DNA from: Pseudotabrizicola alkalilacus
GTDB lineage: Bacteria > Pseudomonadota > Alphaproteobacteria > Rhodobacterales > Rhodobacteraceae
Reading direction: 5' to 3'
DNA length: 64,000 nucleotides
NCBI RefSeq assembly: GCF_003443995.1
Contig: NZ_QWEY01000001.1
Span: 186,001-250,000, forward strand
The number at the start of each line of letters is the position of its first letter. Position 1 is the first letter of the stretch. A model generated the notes under the pieces. That model had not been told where the DNA came from. It did not search any database and was given only the letters and a program-made list of their open reading frames with translations. The translations under genes were made by a program, and so were the position numbers. Below, piece after piece: positions 20,049-28,211 of this stretch.

Positions 20049-20852
20049 ATGGACGCCTGCATCATCATTCCCGCCCGCTATGCCAGCACGCGCTATCCCG
20101 GCAAGCCGCTGGTGGCGCTGACCGGGGCCAAAGGCGTGGCGCGCAGCCTGATCGAACGCTCGGTGATGGCGGGGCGCGCGGCGTCTTGCGGGCAGATCCC
20201 GATCTATGTCGCCACCGACGACGACCGGATTGCCGATGAGGCGCGGCGGATCGGGGCCGATGTGATCATGACCTCGGACACCTGCCGCAACGGCACCGAA
20301 CGGGTGGCCGAAGCGGTGGCGGTTGCGGGCATCACGGCGGATATCGTGGTGAACCTGCAAGGCGATGCACCGCTGACGCCGGCCCATTTCGTGACCGCGC
20401 TGATTGACGCAATGCGCGCCGACCCCGACTGCAGCATGGCGACGCCGTTCCTGCGCTGCGACCCCGAAACGGTGGAAAACCTGCTGATGGACCGCCGCGC
20501 CGGGCGGGTTGGCGCGACCACGGTGGTTGCAGACCGCGCCGGGCGGGCGCTCTATTTCTCCAAAGAGGTGATCCCCTTCACCAACGGGCGCGGCATCGTG
20601 AACGGCAAGGTGCCGGTGTTTCACCATGTCGGCGTCTACGCCTATCGCCCCGCCGCTCTGGCCGCCTATCAGGCCTGGGAGCCGGGGCCGCTGGAGGCGC
20701 TGGAAGGGCTGGAGCAGTTGCGGTTTCTGGAAAACGGCCATCCGATCCGCATGGTCGAGGTCTCGGCCCCCGGCGCGGTGTTCTGGGAGTTGAACAACCC
20801 CAGTGACGTGTCGCTGATCGAGGGCTATCTGGCGCGGATGGGTTGGGATTGA
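20049..20852 (+). CDS. kdsB: 3-deoxy-manno-octulosonate cytidylyltransferase (CMP-Kdo synthetase)
   Basis: 267 residues, a nucleotidyltransferase fold. The CTP-binding N-terminus is IIPARYASTRYPGKPL, followed by IYVATDDDRIADEA, NGTERVAEA and VVNLQGDAPLTP. It activates Kdo to CMP-Kdo for lipid A-core assembly. It is somewhat longer than the enterobacterial enzyme. A GTG six bases earlier overlaps the kdsA stop, but AAAGGGG is better placed for ATG 20049. The stop overlaps the TTG of the TusA-like gene. Confidence 0.9.
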   Translation: MDACIIIPARYASTRYPGKPLVALTGAKGVARSLIERSVMAGRAASCGQIPIYVATDDDRIADEARRIGADVIMTSDTCRNGTERVAEAVAVAGITADIVVNLQGDAPLTPAHFVTALIDAMRADPDCSMATPFLRCDPETVENLLMDRRAGRVGATTVVADRAGRALYFSKEVIPFTNGRGIVNGKVPVFHHVGVYAYRPAALAAYQAWEPGPLEALEGLEQLRFLENGHPIRMVEVSAPGAVFWELNNPSDVSLIEGYLARMGWD

Positions 20853-21085
20853 CCGCTTGGGACGTCGAGATTGATGCCGCAGGGCTGTTGTGTCCGCTGC
20901 CGGTGCTGAGGGCGCGCAAACGGCTGCTGGCAATGCAGCCGGGGCAGGTGCTGCGGGTGGTCGCGACCGACCCGGCCTCGGTCATCGACATGCCGCATTT
21001 CTGCAGCCAGTCGGGTGACACGCTGCTGTCGAGTGATCAGGACGGTGCGGCATGGTTGTTTTTGATCCGCAAGGGCTCAGCATAG
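20849..21085 (+). CDS. TusA-like sulfurtransferase family protein
   Basis: 78 residues, the size and fold signature of the TusA/SirA family. The sulfur-carrying cysteine is in LLCPLPVLRARKRL near residue 16, and the typical VVATDPASVIDMPHFCSQSG follows. TusA relays persulfide sulfur for tRNA thiolation, molybdopterin or other sulfur chemistry. The start is inferred to be TTG 20849, overlapping the kdsB stop as TTGA. Its place in a Kdo operon is unusual, although the mob genes lie just beyond. The 3' end overlaps the stop region of the convergent hypothetical gene by 9 bp. Confidence 0.8.
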   Translation: MTAWDVEIDAAGLLCPLPVLRARKRLLAMQPGQVLRVVATDPASVIDMPHFCSQSGDTLLSSDQDGAAWLFLIRKGSA

Positions 21086-21955
21086 CGCGGCCTGCAACAG
21101 GGCCGCGTGACCTGCGCCCAAAATCCAACCCTCCTCCGGCATCCAGCCCTCGTCCGGTGTCGGGTGGGGCAGGGTGAACAGGCGGCTCATGTCAGCGGGG
21201 CCAAGGCGGTGCAGCGCAGTCGCCAGCACCCGGACCTGCGCCTCATCGGTGACCATTCCGGTGGTTGAGGTGTGGCGACGGACCGCATTGGCCAGCAAAG
21301 ACGGATAAACCTCGGCCAGCACAACCGGGGTGGTGGGCGGCTCGAACGGCCAGACCGAAAGCTGCCCGGCAAAGCGCTGCTGCATCCGGTGCAGCACCGG
21401 CAGCCCGGTCAGCACCTGCGCGCCGACTGCGCCTGCGCCCGCCAATTGCCAGACCGGTTTGGGCGACGACCCCGGCCCACGTGCCGCCAGATCGGTGGCA
21501 CGGTGCGGCGTCAGACCCGGCGGCAATGCCGGTTTCAGCCGAGGCAGGCCGGGGGTCGGCATCCGTTCATTATTGCCCCAGAACGGGCCGTCGCCGGGAA
21601 AAACGCTGTTCATCTGCGCTGCGATCTGCCGGTAATTGCTGAGGTTTTCGGCCGTATCGGTGATGTGCTGGGCCAGCCAGTGCCACCACGACAGCGCCGC
21701 TGCCTGCCCGGTCAGCCGCGCGACAAACCCGGCGGGCGCGCCAAAGGCAAAGTCGGCCCCGAGCAGCAGGCGGTGGTTTTGGGCAAGGCTGTCGGTGATC
21801 AGGGTCACAAGGGCGGCTTCGGCAGTTGCCCGTGTCGGAAGATTTTGGGCAATGCAGCCTATGGGCGTGGCAGTCGCGACCCAGATCGAATCCTTGCCAC
21901 GCTTTGGTCCTTTGGCGGCAGACCAGTCGAGGATGGCGACGCGGTCAAAGATCAT
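21077..21955 (-). CDS. Conserved hypothetical protein beside mobA (RNase H-like N-terminus)
   Basis: 292 residues. The N-terminus FDRVAILDWSAAKGPKRG, followed at about residue 65 by LLLGADFAFGAPAGF, resembles the first two strands of RNase H-fold proteins with one acidic residue each. The middle is proline/tryptophan-rich (PGDGPFWGNNERM) and the C-terminal half contains VVLAEVYPSLL and EAQVRVLATALHRL. I do not recognise an assigned function. It begins inside the last 11 bases of mobA on the same strand, so a link to molybdenum cofactor genes is plausible but is only inferred from position. Confidence 0.6.
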   Translation of the reverse strand: MIFDRVAILDWSAAKGPKRGKDSIWVATATPIGCIAQNLPTRATAEAALVTLITDSLAQNHRLLLGADFAFGAPAGFVARLTGQAAALSWWHWLAQHITDTAENLSNYRQIAAQMNSVFPGDGPFWGNNERMPTPGLPRLKPALPPGLTPHRATDLAARGPGSSPKPVWQLAGAGAVGAQVLTGLPVLHRMQQRFAGQLSVWPFEPPTTPVVLAEVYPSLLANAVRRHTSTTGMVTDEAQVRVLATALHRLGPADMSRLFTLPHPTPDEGWMPEEGWILGAGHAALLQAALC

Positions 21956-22553
21956 CGCGCAGCCGGGCGGCGACCAGATCTTCGGGCGTGTTGATGTTGA
22001 AAAACGGGTCATCTTGCGCGCCAAACAGCGCGGGTCTGGCCCCGTTTTGCAGCGCCCAGCCAATCACCTTGCGCTGCCCGGCCAGCAGATCGCGGCGCAG
22101 CGTGTCGCGCAAGGCCGTGGGCCAGAGGCCAAAGGTCGGGTGCCAGTCGGGCGCGGTCGCAGCGCCGGTCGCGGCAAGACTGAACCCGGCGGACCCGCCC
22201 GCCGCCTGCAGGCGGGCGACCAGATCGTCGGGAAAAAACGGCGTGTCGGCGGCCACGGTGACAACCGCGTCTGCGCCAAGGCCCGCCGCCCAGTCCATCG
22301 CGGACAGCACCCCCGCCAGCGGGCCGGGAAACCCCGGCACCAGATCGGGCAGCACCGGCAGCGTGAATGCGGCAAAGCGCGCGGGGTCGCCATTGGCATT
22401 GATGGCCATGTGCTGAACTTGCGGTGACAGGCGGGTGATAACTTGCTGTATCAGGCTTTGACCATGGAGCAGCATCAGGCCTTTGTCGCCGCCGCCCATC
22501 CGCCGGGCCAGCCCACCGGCAAGAATGACGCCTGGATATCCGGCAATCTGCAT
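21945..22553 (-). CDS. mobA: Molybdenum cofactor guanylyltransferase
   Basis: 202 residues. The nucleotidyltransferase N-terminus is GVILAGGLARRMGGGDKGLM, followed by NANGDPARF, VLPDLVPGFPGPLAGVLSAMDW and VTVAADTPFFP, and the C-terminal block FFNINTPEDLVAA. It attaches GMP to molybdopterin to make the MGD cofactor of DMSO-reductase-type enzymes. The gene overlaps the downstream hypothetical gene by 11 bp and is divergent from the DUF2478 gene across about 100 bp. Confidence 0.92.
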   Translation of the reverse strand: MQIAGYPGVILAGGLARRMGGGDKGLMLLHGQSLIQQVITRLSPQVQHMAINANGDPARFAAFTLPVLPDLVPGFPGPLAGVLSAMDWAAGLGADAVVTVAADTPFFPDDLVARLQAAGGSAGFSLAATGAATAPDWHPTFGLWPTALRDTLRRDLLAGQRKVIGWALQNGARPALFGAQDDPFFNINTPEDLVAARLRDDL

Positions 22554-22655
22554 GATCTGTCCCGTCCGAAGGTGGCGCTTTCGCGGTCAGGTGGCATCAT
22601 GTAAGCAGGGCTGGCGGGATACAAGCCGCGTGATCTGCGGAGGGGAGGCAGAAAG

Positions 22656-23174
22656 GTGCTGGGTTTTGTCTCTGCCCCGGAGCGGGGAGACGGTGACCGG
22701 CTGCTGGCCCGCGTGGCGCAGCGGTTGACAACGGCGGGGACGGTTCTGGGCGGCGTGGTCCAGATCAACACCGAAACCGACCCCGTCCGCCCCTGCCTGA
22801 TGGACCTGCGGGTGTTGAGCGATGGCAGTATTTTTCGCATCAGTCAAAGCCTTGGCCGCCATTCCTCGGGCTGCAGGCTGGATGCCGCTGGTCTGGAAGA
22901 GGCGGTCGGGCGTGTGGCGTCTGCGCTGCAGGCCGCGCCGCCGCACCTGCTGATCCTGAACAAATTTGGCAAACAAGAGGCCGAAGGCCGCGGCTTTCGC
23001 CCGGTGATCGCACAGGCCCTGAGTCTGGGCGTGCCGGTGCTGATCAGCGTATCGGCAAAAAACCGTACAGGGTTTGACCTGTTTGCCGCAGAGATCGCCA
23101 TCGCGCTGCAGAGTGATGAAGAGGCTGTGCTGGCATGGTGCCTGTCCCAGATCGGGGTTGACGCCAAGGGGTAA
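22656..23174 (+). CDS. DUF2478 family nucleotide-binding-like protein
   Basis: 172 residues resembling DUF2478 proteins, which have a P-loop-like fold and are often found beside molybdate transport or cofactor genes. Visible blocks are an N-terminal FVSAPERGDGDRLLARVAQRL, TDPVRPCLMDLRVLSDG and LLILNKFGKQEAEGRGFRPVI near residue 105, then SVSAKNRTGFDLF. The start is GTG with GAGGGGAGG a few bases upstream; no ATG is nearby. The neighbour mobA supports a role in molybdenum metabolism, but no activity is established. Confidence 0.7.
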   Translation: MLGFVSAPERGDGDRLLARVAQRLTTAGTVLGGVVQINTETDPVRPCLMDLRVLSDGSIFRISQSLGRHSSGCRLDAAGLEEAVGRVASALQAAPPHLLILNKFGKQEAEGRGFRPVIAQALSLGVPVLISVSAKNRTGFDLFAAEIAIALQSDEEAVLAWCLSQIGVDAKG

Positions 23175-23439
23175 CAGACGCGTCACCATGGGTTTTGCGG
23201 CTGCTGTTTCCGGTGGCCCCTCATTCTGTGGCCGGTTAACGGAACGGACCCCGCTGCGAAGAGAATTATTCTTCCGGAGGGGTGTGGTCCACCGAACGAC
23301 GTGTCGGGATAAATTCTCGACTGCAGGTATCGCAGCCCCATTATGGCATTGAATAGTAAGAATTTTGCGACGGGCCGATGTGGCTGGCGGACTTTTGACG
23401 GATAAGTCTCCCTTCGTTTGCGGACTGTCGCTGTCTGGG

Positions 23440-25722
23440 TCAAGGTTGGTCGACCATGGGTGCCGTTGCCAACAGTGCGGCAATCGCCTCCCGGGTGGCG
23501 ACACTTTGTGTCAGGCGCGCCTGACTGGCCGCCAGTGGCGGAGTGACGCTCTGGTCGACCGCAGGGGCAAGCAGATCTGCCACCGTGTCCCACGGTTCAT
23601 TTTCCGTGTCATTCGGCGCGACAGCAGGGCCCCCGCTTGTCGCACTGACCAAAGTCTCTGAGGAAGCACCGGCAGAGTTTCCGGCGGTAGCGTCCGGCGG
23701 GATGTCCGACACGCTCTCCTCCGGGGACCAAGTGCCTGCCCAGCGCTGCAGCTGCGTCGCCGCGTCGGTATTGCCGGAGGTCTGATAGGTTGCGGCAGCC
23801 GTATCGAAATCCCCCAAGGCCACATAAGAGGCTGCCAGCAGATCAGGATCGGCATCCGGCAACCGGGCAGAGAGCAACCGCAAAGCCATGCGCGGATCGC
23901 CATTGGCCAGTGCGACACGCGCGGCGAGATCGGTATCGAGATCACCAGATTGCGACCAGTCTGCGGCGGCATTGGGCAGGCCAGCCGTCATCAGCCGCCC
24001 TGCAATCATGCTGCGGGTCGCCAGCGGCAGCGCTGTACGGCGATCGGGGTCCAGCCCGATGGCAAATTCCAGAAGCTGCGACTCAGGGCCTGTTTCTCCC
24101 AGAACCATCCAGAGATCCTGATCCAGCGCGGCATCCTCGCCGGCAATGGCAAAGGCGGCTGCGAAGTCGCCGCTCAAGGCCTTGGCGTGGGCCAGCGCGC
24201 GATCGAGCCGGGAGCGCAGCGGGCCGTTGCCATGTTCGAAGGCAAAAGCCTCCAGCGCCAGAATGTCTTTTCCTTCAACCGCCTCACGCCGCTGAAACCG
24301 TGACTCCACCAGGGTGAACAGCGCCCCCATGGCTGTCTCTCCCGTTGCTGCCGTGGGCAATGCCGCCTCGGCTCCGGCGAGGTCGCCGGTCTGCAGCGCC
24401 TGATCCGCCGCGAGCAGTTTGACCGTCGGGTCATCGGGCGCGACCGCGCGCTCAAACGACTGTCGGACCACCTCGGCATTGGCGCCGTCGCCCGAGGCGA
24501 GCAGTCGTTTGGCTGTTTCCGGTCCCAGCACAGCGCGCATGGTTGCGGGAAGCGACAGGAAGGTCCGGCTGACGGCGGCTCCGTTGACAAAAGACTGCGC
24601 CTCGCCCCCAGGGGCGGCGAGCAGCGCCCAGAGTGCGGCAGCGGAGTCGCAACTTTGCATGTTATGAAAGGGGTTGTCTGGCGGGCTGTCGCCATCAATC
24701 AGATAGGACAGAGAGACACGCAACGGATCAGCCTGACCCGCAGGAAGAAAACTGACCATCAGGAGACGCGCCTCGGCTCCGAAGCCAAAGTGCATATGGG
24801 TGTTGGCGGCCTGAGTGACACGCTGGGGATCGGGTACGTCAAATTCCGTCAGCACGGCAGCCCGGGCCAGGGCCAGTTCGCTTGCGGCATCGCTGGATCC
24901 GGCCCAACTGCCCAGGTCGAGGTCGGCAGCTTTCGGGCAGGAGTCCCCCTTGACCATCAGATCGGGAGGGTTCGCATCAGAGTTGATCCCGATGCCCGGC
25001 AATGCGTTGATCGCGGCGCGGGCATTTTCGGGCAGGGTCGGCTCAGGGGGTTCCGGGTGCGGATCGGTCGCCCGGTCGGGAGGGGGCAGGCGCTGTTCCA
25101 TCTCGACCACACCCTCAGTCGCACCGCGACCAACCTCGTCAATCAGCATGGAGCGGAAATCTTCCAGCCTCAGGTCAGAGTCCAGCTCAATCGCGGCCAT
25201 TTCGGGGGGCGTTTCGCGCCCGGTTGATGCGCCGCCCGGATTCAGCCAGTCATAGCCACCCTCACGGCGGGTATTCTGACGTGGCCGCGGAACCGGGGCC
25301 GGCTGAAACGGTGCTGCGGTTGTACCGTCGCCAAGGCTGAGTTCAAAGCTGGAGCCCTGCGGCGGCGCGCCATCCTTGATGTCGATAACCAAGGTTCTGG
25401 GCCCAAGTTCATACGGAATGGCGTGGCACGGACAGTCCACCCCCAGCAGTAAATCACCGCTGGCAGGATCGACCCAGATCGAGCGCAGCCGCTCTTTGGT
25501 GATCACGCGGTAAACCGAGGCCAGATCATAGCGCAATCCAGGCTCCGCGATCCGCAGGCCATACCCGCCGCCGGTCCGGCCCAGAGCCCAGTCGACCGGA
25601 TCAGGGAAGGTCAGCACCAACCGGGTAAAACCCCTGTGGTCGCCGGATTTCACGGATACGGCGCGATTCTGCGCCTGCACGGGCGCGGCCATGAACAGCA
25701 GCAGAATTAGAATGTACTTCAT
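23440..25722 (-). CDS. Large exported TPR-like protein of the flagellar cluster (function unknown)
   Basis: 760 residues with a Sec signal peptide (MKYILILLLFMAAPVQAQN). The first 110 mature residues form a beta-rich domain (FTRLVLTFPDPVDWALG, LGPRTLVIDIKD) reminiscent of AMIN-like modules. It is followed by a proline/acid-rich linker (about 115-240) and a long alpha-helical part with TPR-like repeats (LALARAAVL, AADQALQTGDLAGAEAAL, LAASYVALGDFDTAAATYQ). The ATG overlaps the motA stop. No named family is recognised. As a periplasmic repeat protein coupled to motA it may assist motor or stator assembly; this is inference. Confidence 0.7.
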   Translation of the reverse strand: MKYILILLLFMAAPVQAQNRAVSVKSGDHRGFTRLVLTFPDPVDWALGRTGGGYGLRIAEPGLRYDLASVYRVITKERLRSIWVDPASGDLLLGVDCPCHAIPYELGPRTLVIDIKDGAPPQGSSFELSLGDGTTAAPFQPAPVPRPRQNTRREGGYDWLNPGGASTGRETPPEMAAIELDSDLRLEDFRSMLIDEVGRGATEGVVEMEQRLPPPDRATDPHPEPPEPTLPENARAAINALPGIGINSDANPPDLMVKGDSCPKAADLDLGSWAGSSDAASELALARAAVLTEFDVPDPQRVTQAANTHMHFGFGAEARLLMVSFLPAGQADPLRVSLSYLIDGDSPPDNPFHNMQSCDSAAALWALLAAPGGEAQSFVNGAAVSRTFLSLPATMRAVLGPETAKRLLASGDGANAEVVRQSFERAVAPDDPTVKLLAADQALQTGDLAGAEAALPTAATGETAMGALFTLVESRFQRREAVEGKDILALEAFAFEHGNGPLRSRLDRALAHAKALSGDFAAAFAIAGEDAALDQDLWMVLGETGPESQLLEFAIGLDPDRRTALPLATRSMIAGRLMTAGLPNAAADWSQSGDLDTDLAARVALANGDPRMALRLLSARLPDADPDLLAASYVALGDFDTAAATYQTSGNTDAATQLQRWAGTWSPEESVSDIPPDATAGNSAGASSETLVSATSGGPAVAPNDTENEPWDTVADLLAPAVDQSVTPPLAASQARLTQSVATREAIAALLATAPMVDQP

Positions 25723-26588
25723 GCCGCATCCTGCTTGAGACCGCGCAACGCCTCTTCAAGATCGCCAAAGCTGGGGCGGACAGCATGTGGGGTGTTCTGA
25801 CGCCCGACCTCAATGCAGATGTTGGCCGGATGATTGTGCAGATTGGCGATCAACACCTCCCGGATCAGTTGGTAGAAATGGGCATCTTCGTCGACCACAG
25901 CTTTGACGCGGCTCGCAAAGGGACCGACGATGCCATAGGCCAAAAACACGCCCAGAAAGGTGCCGACAAGCGCCCCGCCGATCATTTTTCCCAGAATTTC
26001 AGGAGGTTGATCGATAGACCCCATCGTCTTGATCACCCCCAGAACCGCCGCCACAATCCCCAGCGCCGGCAGTGCATCGGCCATGGACTGCAGCGCATGG
26101 CTGGAATGGAGGGCGTGATGCTGTGTCGCCTCCATCCGTTTGTCGAGGACCTCTTCGACCTGATGCGGATCATCGTAGTTCATCGAGGCGGCGCGGAAGG
26201 TGTCGCAGATCAGGTCGACTGCTTCGTGATCTTTCTGAATCTTGGGATAGCGGCCAAAGATAGTGGATGCGCCAGGGCTTTCGACATGCTCTTCCAACCC
26301 GACAGGATTAGACCGGGCAAGGCGGATCAGTTCAAACAGCAGACACAACAGATCACGGTAATCGCCCGGTTTCCAATGGGCACCCTTGAACACCTTGCCC
26401 ACGTCTTTTGCCGTGTGCTTGACCACCGAAATGTCATTCGAGATCAGAAACGCGCCAATGGCCGCCCCGCCGATCATCATCATTTCAAAGGGCAGTGCTT
26501 TCAGGATGATGCCCAGCTTTCCGCCAGCCAGCATGTAGCCGCCGAACACCATCACGAAGATCACGCCAATGCCTATGAACCCAAACAT
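25719..26588 (-). CDS. motA: Flagellar motor stator protein MotA
   Basis: 289 residues with four transmembrane helices (about 5-22, 33-50, 170-190, 205-225) and the large cytoplasmic loop between helices 2 and 3, as in MotA. Family segments are GGKLGIILKALPFEMMMIGGAAIGAFLI and, in helix 3-4, ALPALGIVAAVLGVIKTMG and GALVGTFLGVFLAYGIVGP. It forms the proton channel with MotB and pushes on FliG. No motB is adjacent: the gene upstream is a motE-like gene and the gene downstream is a large exported protein. Confidence 0.92.
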   Translation of the reverse strand: MFGFIGIGVIFVMVFGGYMLAGGKLGIILKALPFEMMMIGGAAIGAFLISNDISVVKHTAKDVGKVFKGAHWKPGDYRDLLCLLFELIRLARSNPVGLEEHVESPGASTIFGRYPKIQKDHEAVDLICDTFRAASMNYDDPHQVEEVLDKRMEATQHHALHSSHALQSMADALPALGIVAAVLGVIKTMGSIDQPPEILGKMIGGALVGTFLGVFLAYGIVGPFASRVKAVVDEDAHFYQLIREVLIANLHNHPANICIEVGRQNTPHAVRPSFGDLEEALRGLKQDAA

Positions 26589-26651
26589 CCGGTTCCCATC
26601 CTGTTCCTGCTTTGCCTGACCATGGCACCCAAGCGTAAAGAAAGGCTGACT

Positions 26652-27221
26652 TTACTCCGTTGGGGCCAGTGCGTTGCGCCCGGCGATCAACACGCTGACC
26701 GAGTAGGCTGATTCGGGTTTCATACCTGCGAGGATGGCGGCGGCGGCATCGGGGCGCATCCGGCCGAGGAAACCGGCGGCAAATTCCTGTGCCATGGTTT
26801 CAAAGATCGCAGCGGCCTCGGCGGGTTTCATCGCCTCGTACACGGCGGTCAGGCGCTGCAGATCCTTTTCGGCAGCCCCATCGGCGATGGCGAGCGTTTC
26901 GCGCAGCCGCGTTTCGGCGTCTTCCAGTTCGGCAAGGCGCGCAGTCAGGGCTGTATCGGCAAGGGTCAGCGCGGCCAGCCTGTCCTGCAAGGCGATCTCG
27001 CGCGCGGTCACGGCGGCATCGCGTTCGCGCAGGGCCAGGGCAAGAGCCGCCGGAGGTTCGGGGCATTGTAGCGGCACCTGCCCTTGCGGGCGGTCTTCTG
27101 ATGCCTCCAGTGCCATTGCGCCGCCTATGCCATGCCCCAGACGCAGGGCGCCGCCTGCGGCCAGTACAAGTGCCAGCAACGTAAGGGTTCCGCCCCCGCT
27201 CAGAATGCGGCGGATCTTCAT
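26652..27221 (-). CDS. MotE-like flagellar protein (MgtE intracellular N domain fold)
   Basis: 189 residues: an N-terminal membrane anchor (about 10-30), an alanine-rich coiled coil (about 60-120) and a C-terminal domain with LTAVYEAMKPAEAAAIFETM and FLGRMRPDAAAAILAGMKPE, the helical repeats typical of MotE and MgtE_N-type domains. In rhizobia MotE is a periplasmic chaperone for the stator-associated MotC; here the same layout beside motA suggests a motor accessory role. The stop and start of neighbouring genes nearly abut (ATGA overlap with the upstream gene). Confidence 0.75.
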   Translation of the reverse strand: MKIRRILSGGGTLTLLALVLAAGGALRLGHGIGGAMALEASEDRPQGQVPLQCPEPPAALALALRERDAAVTAREIALQDRLAALTLADTALTARLAELEDAETRLRETLAIADGAAEKDLQRLTAVYEAMKPAEAAAIFETMAQEFAAGFLGRMRPDAAAAILAGMKPESAYSVSVLIAGRNALAPTE

Positions 27222-27595
27222 TCTGCCAGCCTCAGTCCGGCGCGGTCGGGTCTGCGGCGGACGAACCTGGGCCGTCGTTCATCCTCTGGATCATCCTGTG
27301 CAGGGGGGGCTTGCGGAAGATCGTGCAGCGAGGCCAGAATCAGATCAAGCCGGGCCGCCGCTGCTTCCGCCCGCGACACCTGTTCGTCCAGCGCGGCAGA
27401 AGAGGTCTGGGCCGAACTGCGGGCGCGTTCGAGCGCTTTTGTCATGTCATCGACCTGCGCCGACAGCACCGCAATCGCCCCGCCCATGCCGGTTTCCAGC
27501 GTCGTGAACCGCTTGAGCCGCCGGGACAGGACCAGACAATAGACTGCGGTAGAAAACGCCCCGGCAGCCAGTAGAAAATCGGCAATCAGGTTCAT
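27218..27595 (-). CDS. Small membrane-anchored flagellar-cluster protein (DUF6468/PflI-like)
   Basis: 125 residues: one N-terminal transmembrane helix (LIADFLLAAGAFSTAVYCLVL), the basic segment SRRLKRF, a coiled coil of about 60 residues, and an arginine/proline-rich tail. The helix plus RRLKRFTTLE pattern resembles DUF6468 proteins, among which Caulobacter PflI affects flagellar positioning; this identification is by resemblance only. It sits between fliL and the motE-like gene in a same-strand operon. Confidence 0.5.
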   Translation of the reverse strand: MNLIADFLLAAGAFSTAVYCLVLSRRLKRFTTLETGMGGAIAVLSAQVDDMTKALERARSSAQTSSAALDEQVSRAEAAAARLDLILASLHDLPQAPPAQDDPEDERRPRFVRRRPDRAGLRLAE

Positions 27596-27607
27596 GACCC
27601 GCTCCCT

Positions 27608-28090
27608 TCAGTTCAAAACAAATTCAGAGATCAGCAGGTCGCGCACCCGGTCTTGCCCGGTGACAATCTGCACCCGGCGCAGCATCTGCGCCTTGAGTCG
27701 CATCAGTGCGGCGGGATCTTCGAGCTGCACAAGCTCCACCGCGCGCAGGTAACTGTTCAGCACATCCGAGATGCGGGGCAGCAAAAGCTGCACCTCGGCA
27801 GCATGGGCTTTGCCCACCTCCAGCTGAGAGGCGAATCGCAGGTGCCGTGCGCGGGATTGCGGGCCAAGGCTGATCGTGATCGGCTCCACCGGGATAAAGG
27901 TGATGTCGGGTAAGGCACCGGCGTGGGCATCAGAAGGGGTGTGTGCCGCATCTGCCCCCAGGATCATCCCTGAATAGGTTGCATAAAACCCGCCACCACC
28001 CAGCAGCAGGGCCCCCGCCAACCCGATCAGGAGCGGCAGCTTGCTTTTCTTTTTCGACGGGGCGTCCGGGGTGGGATCAGGTTGGGTCAT
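27608..28090 (-). CDS. fliL: Flagellar basal body-associated protein FliL
   Basis: 160 residues with a short basic cytoplasmic N-terminus (KKKSKLPLL), one transmembrane helix (about 24-45) and a periplasmic domain. The domain ends in DVLNSYLRAVELVQLEDPAALMRLKAQMLRRVQ and ISEFVLN, which is the classical FliL C-terminus. FliL surrounds the stator and supports motor torque. The start ATG 28090 gives the usual length; an extension of eight codons is possible. It is the first gene of the minus-strand operon and diverges from fliF across a spacer with a CtrA-like site. Confidence 0.88.
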   Translation of the reverse strand: MTQPDPTPDAPSKKKSKLPLLIGLAGALLLGGGGFYATYSGMILGADAAHTPSDAHAGALPDITFIPVEPITISLGPQSRARHLRFASQLEVGKAHAAEVQLLLPRISDVLNSYLRAVELVQLEDPAALMRLKAQMLRRVQIVTGQDRVRDLLISEFVLN

Positions 28091-28137
28091 CGCGAGCTCG
28101 CATTTCTTCGGCACGGATCAAAATAGATCAAAGGTCA

Positions 28138-28152
28138 CTAACCGATTGTTAA
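28138..28152. promoter_or_regulatory. CtrA-like binding site between fliL and fliF
   Basis: The sequence is CTAA, seven bases, TTAA (on the other strand TTAA-N7-TTAG), one mismatch from the alphaproteobacterial CtrA consensus TTAA-N7-TTAA. It lies in the only shared upstream region of the two divergent flagellar operons. CtrA controls flagellar genes in Rhodobacteraceae, which supports the call. No binding data. Confidence 0.5.
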
Positions 28153-28211
28153 GACGCCTCCTTCATTGATCAGCTCAAGGCAGGCAGATGTCTGCAAGAC
28201 GGAGGCATGGT

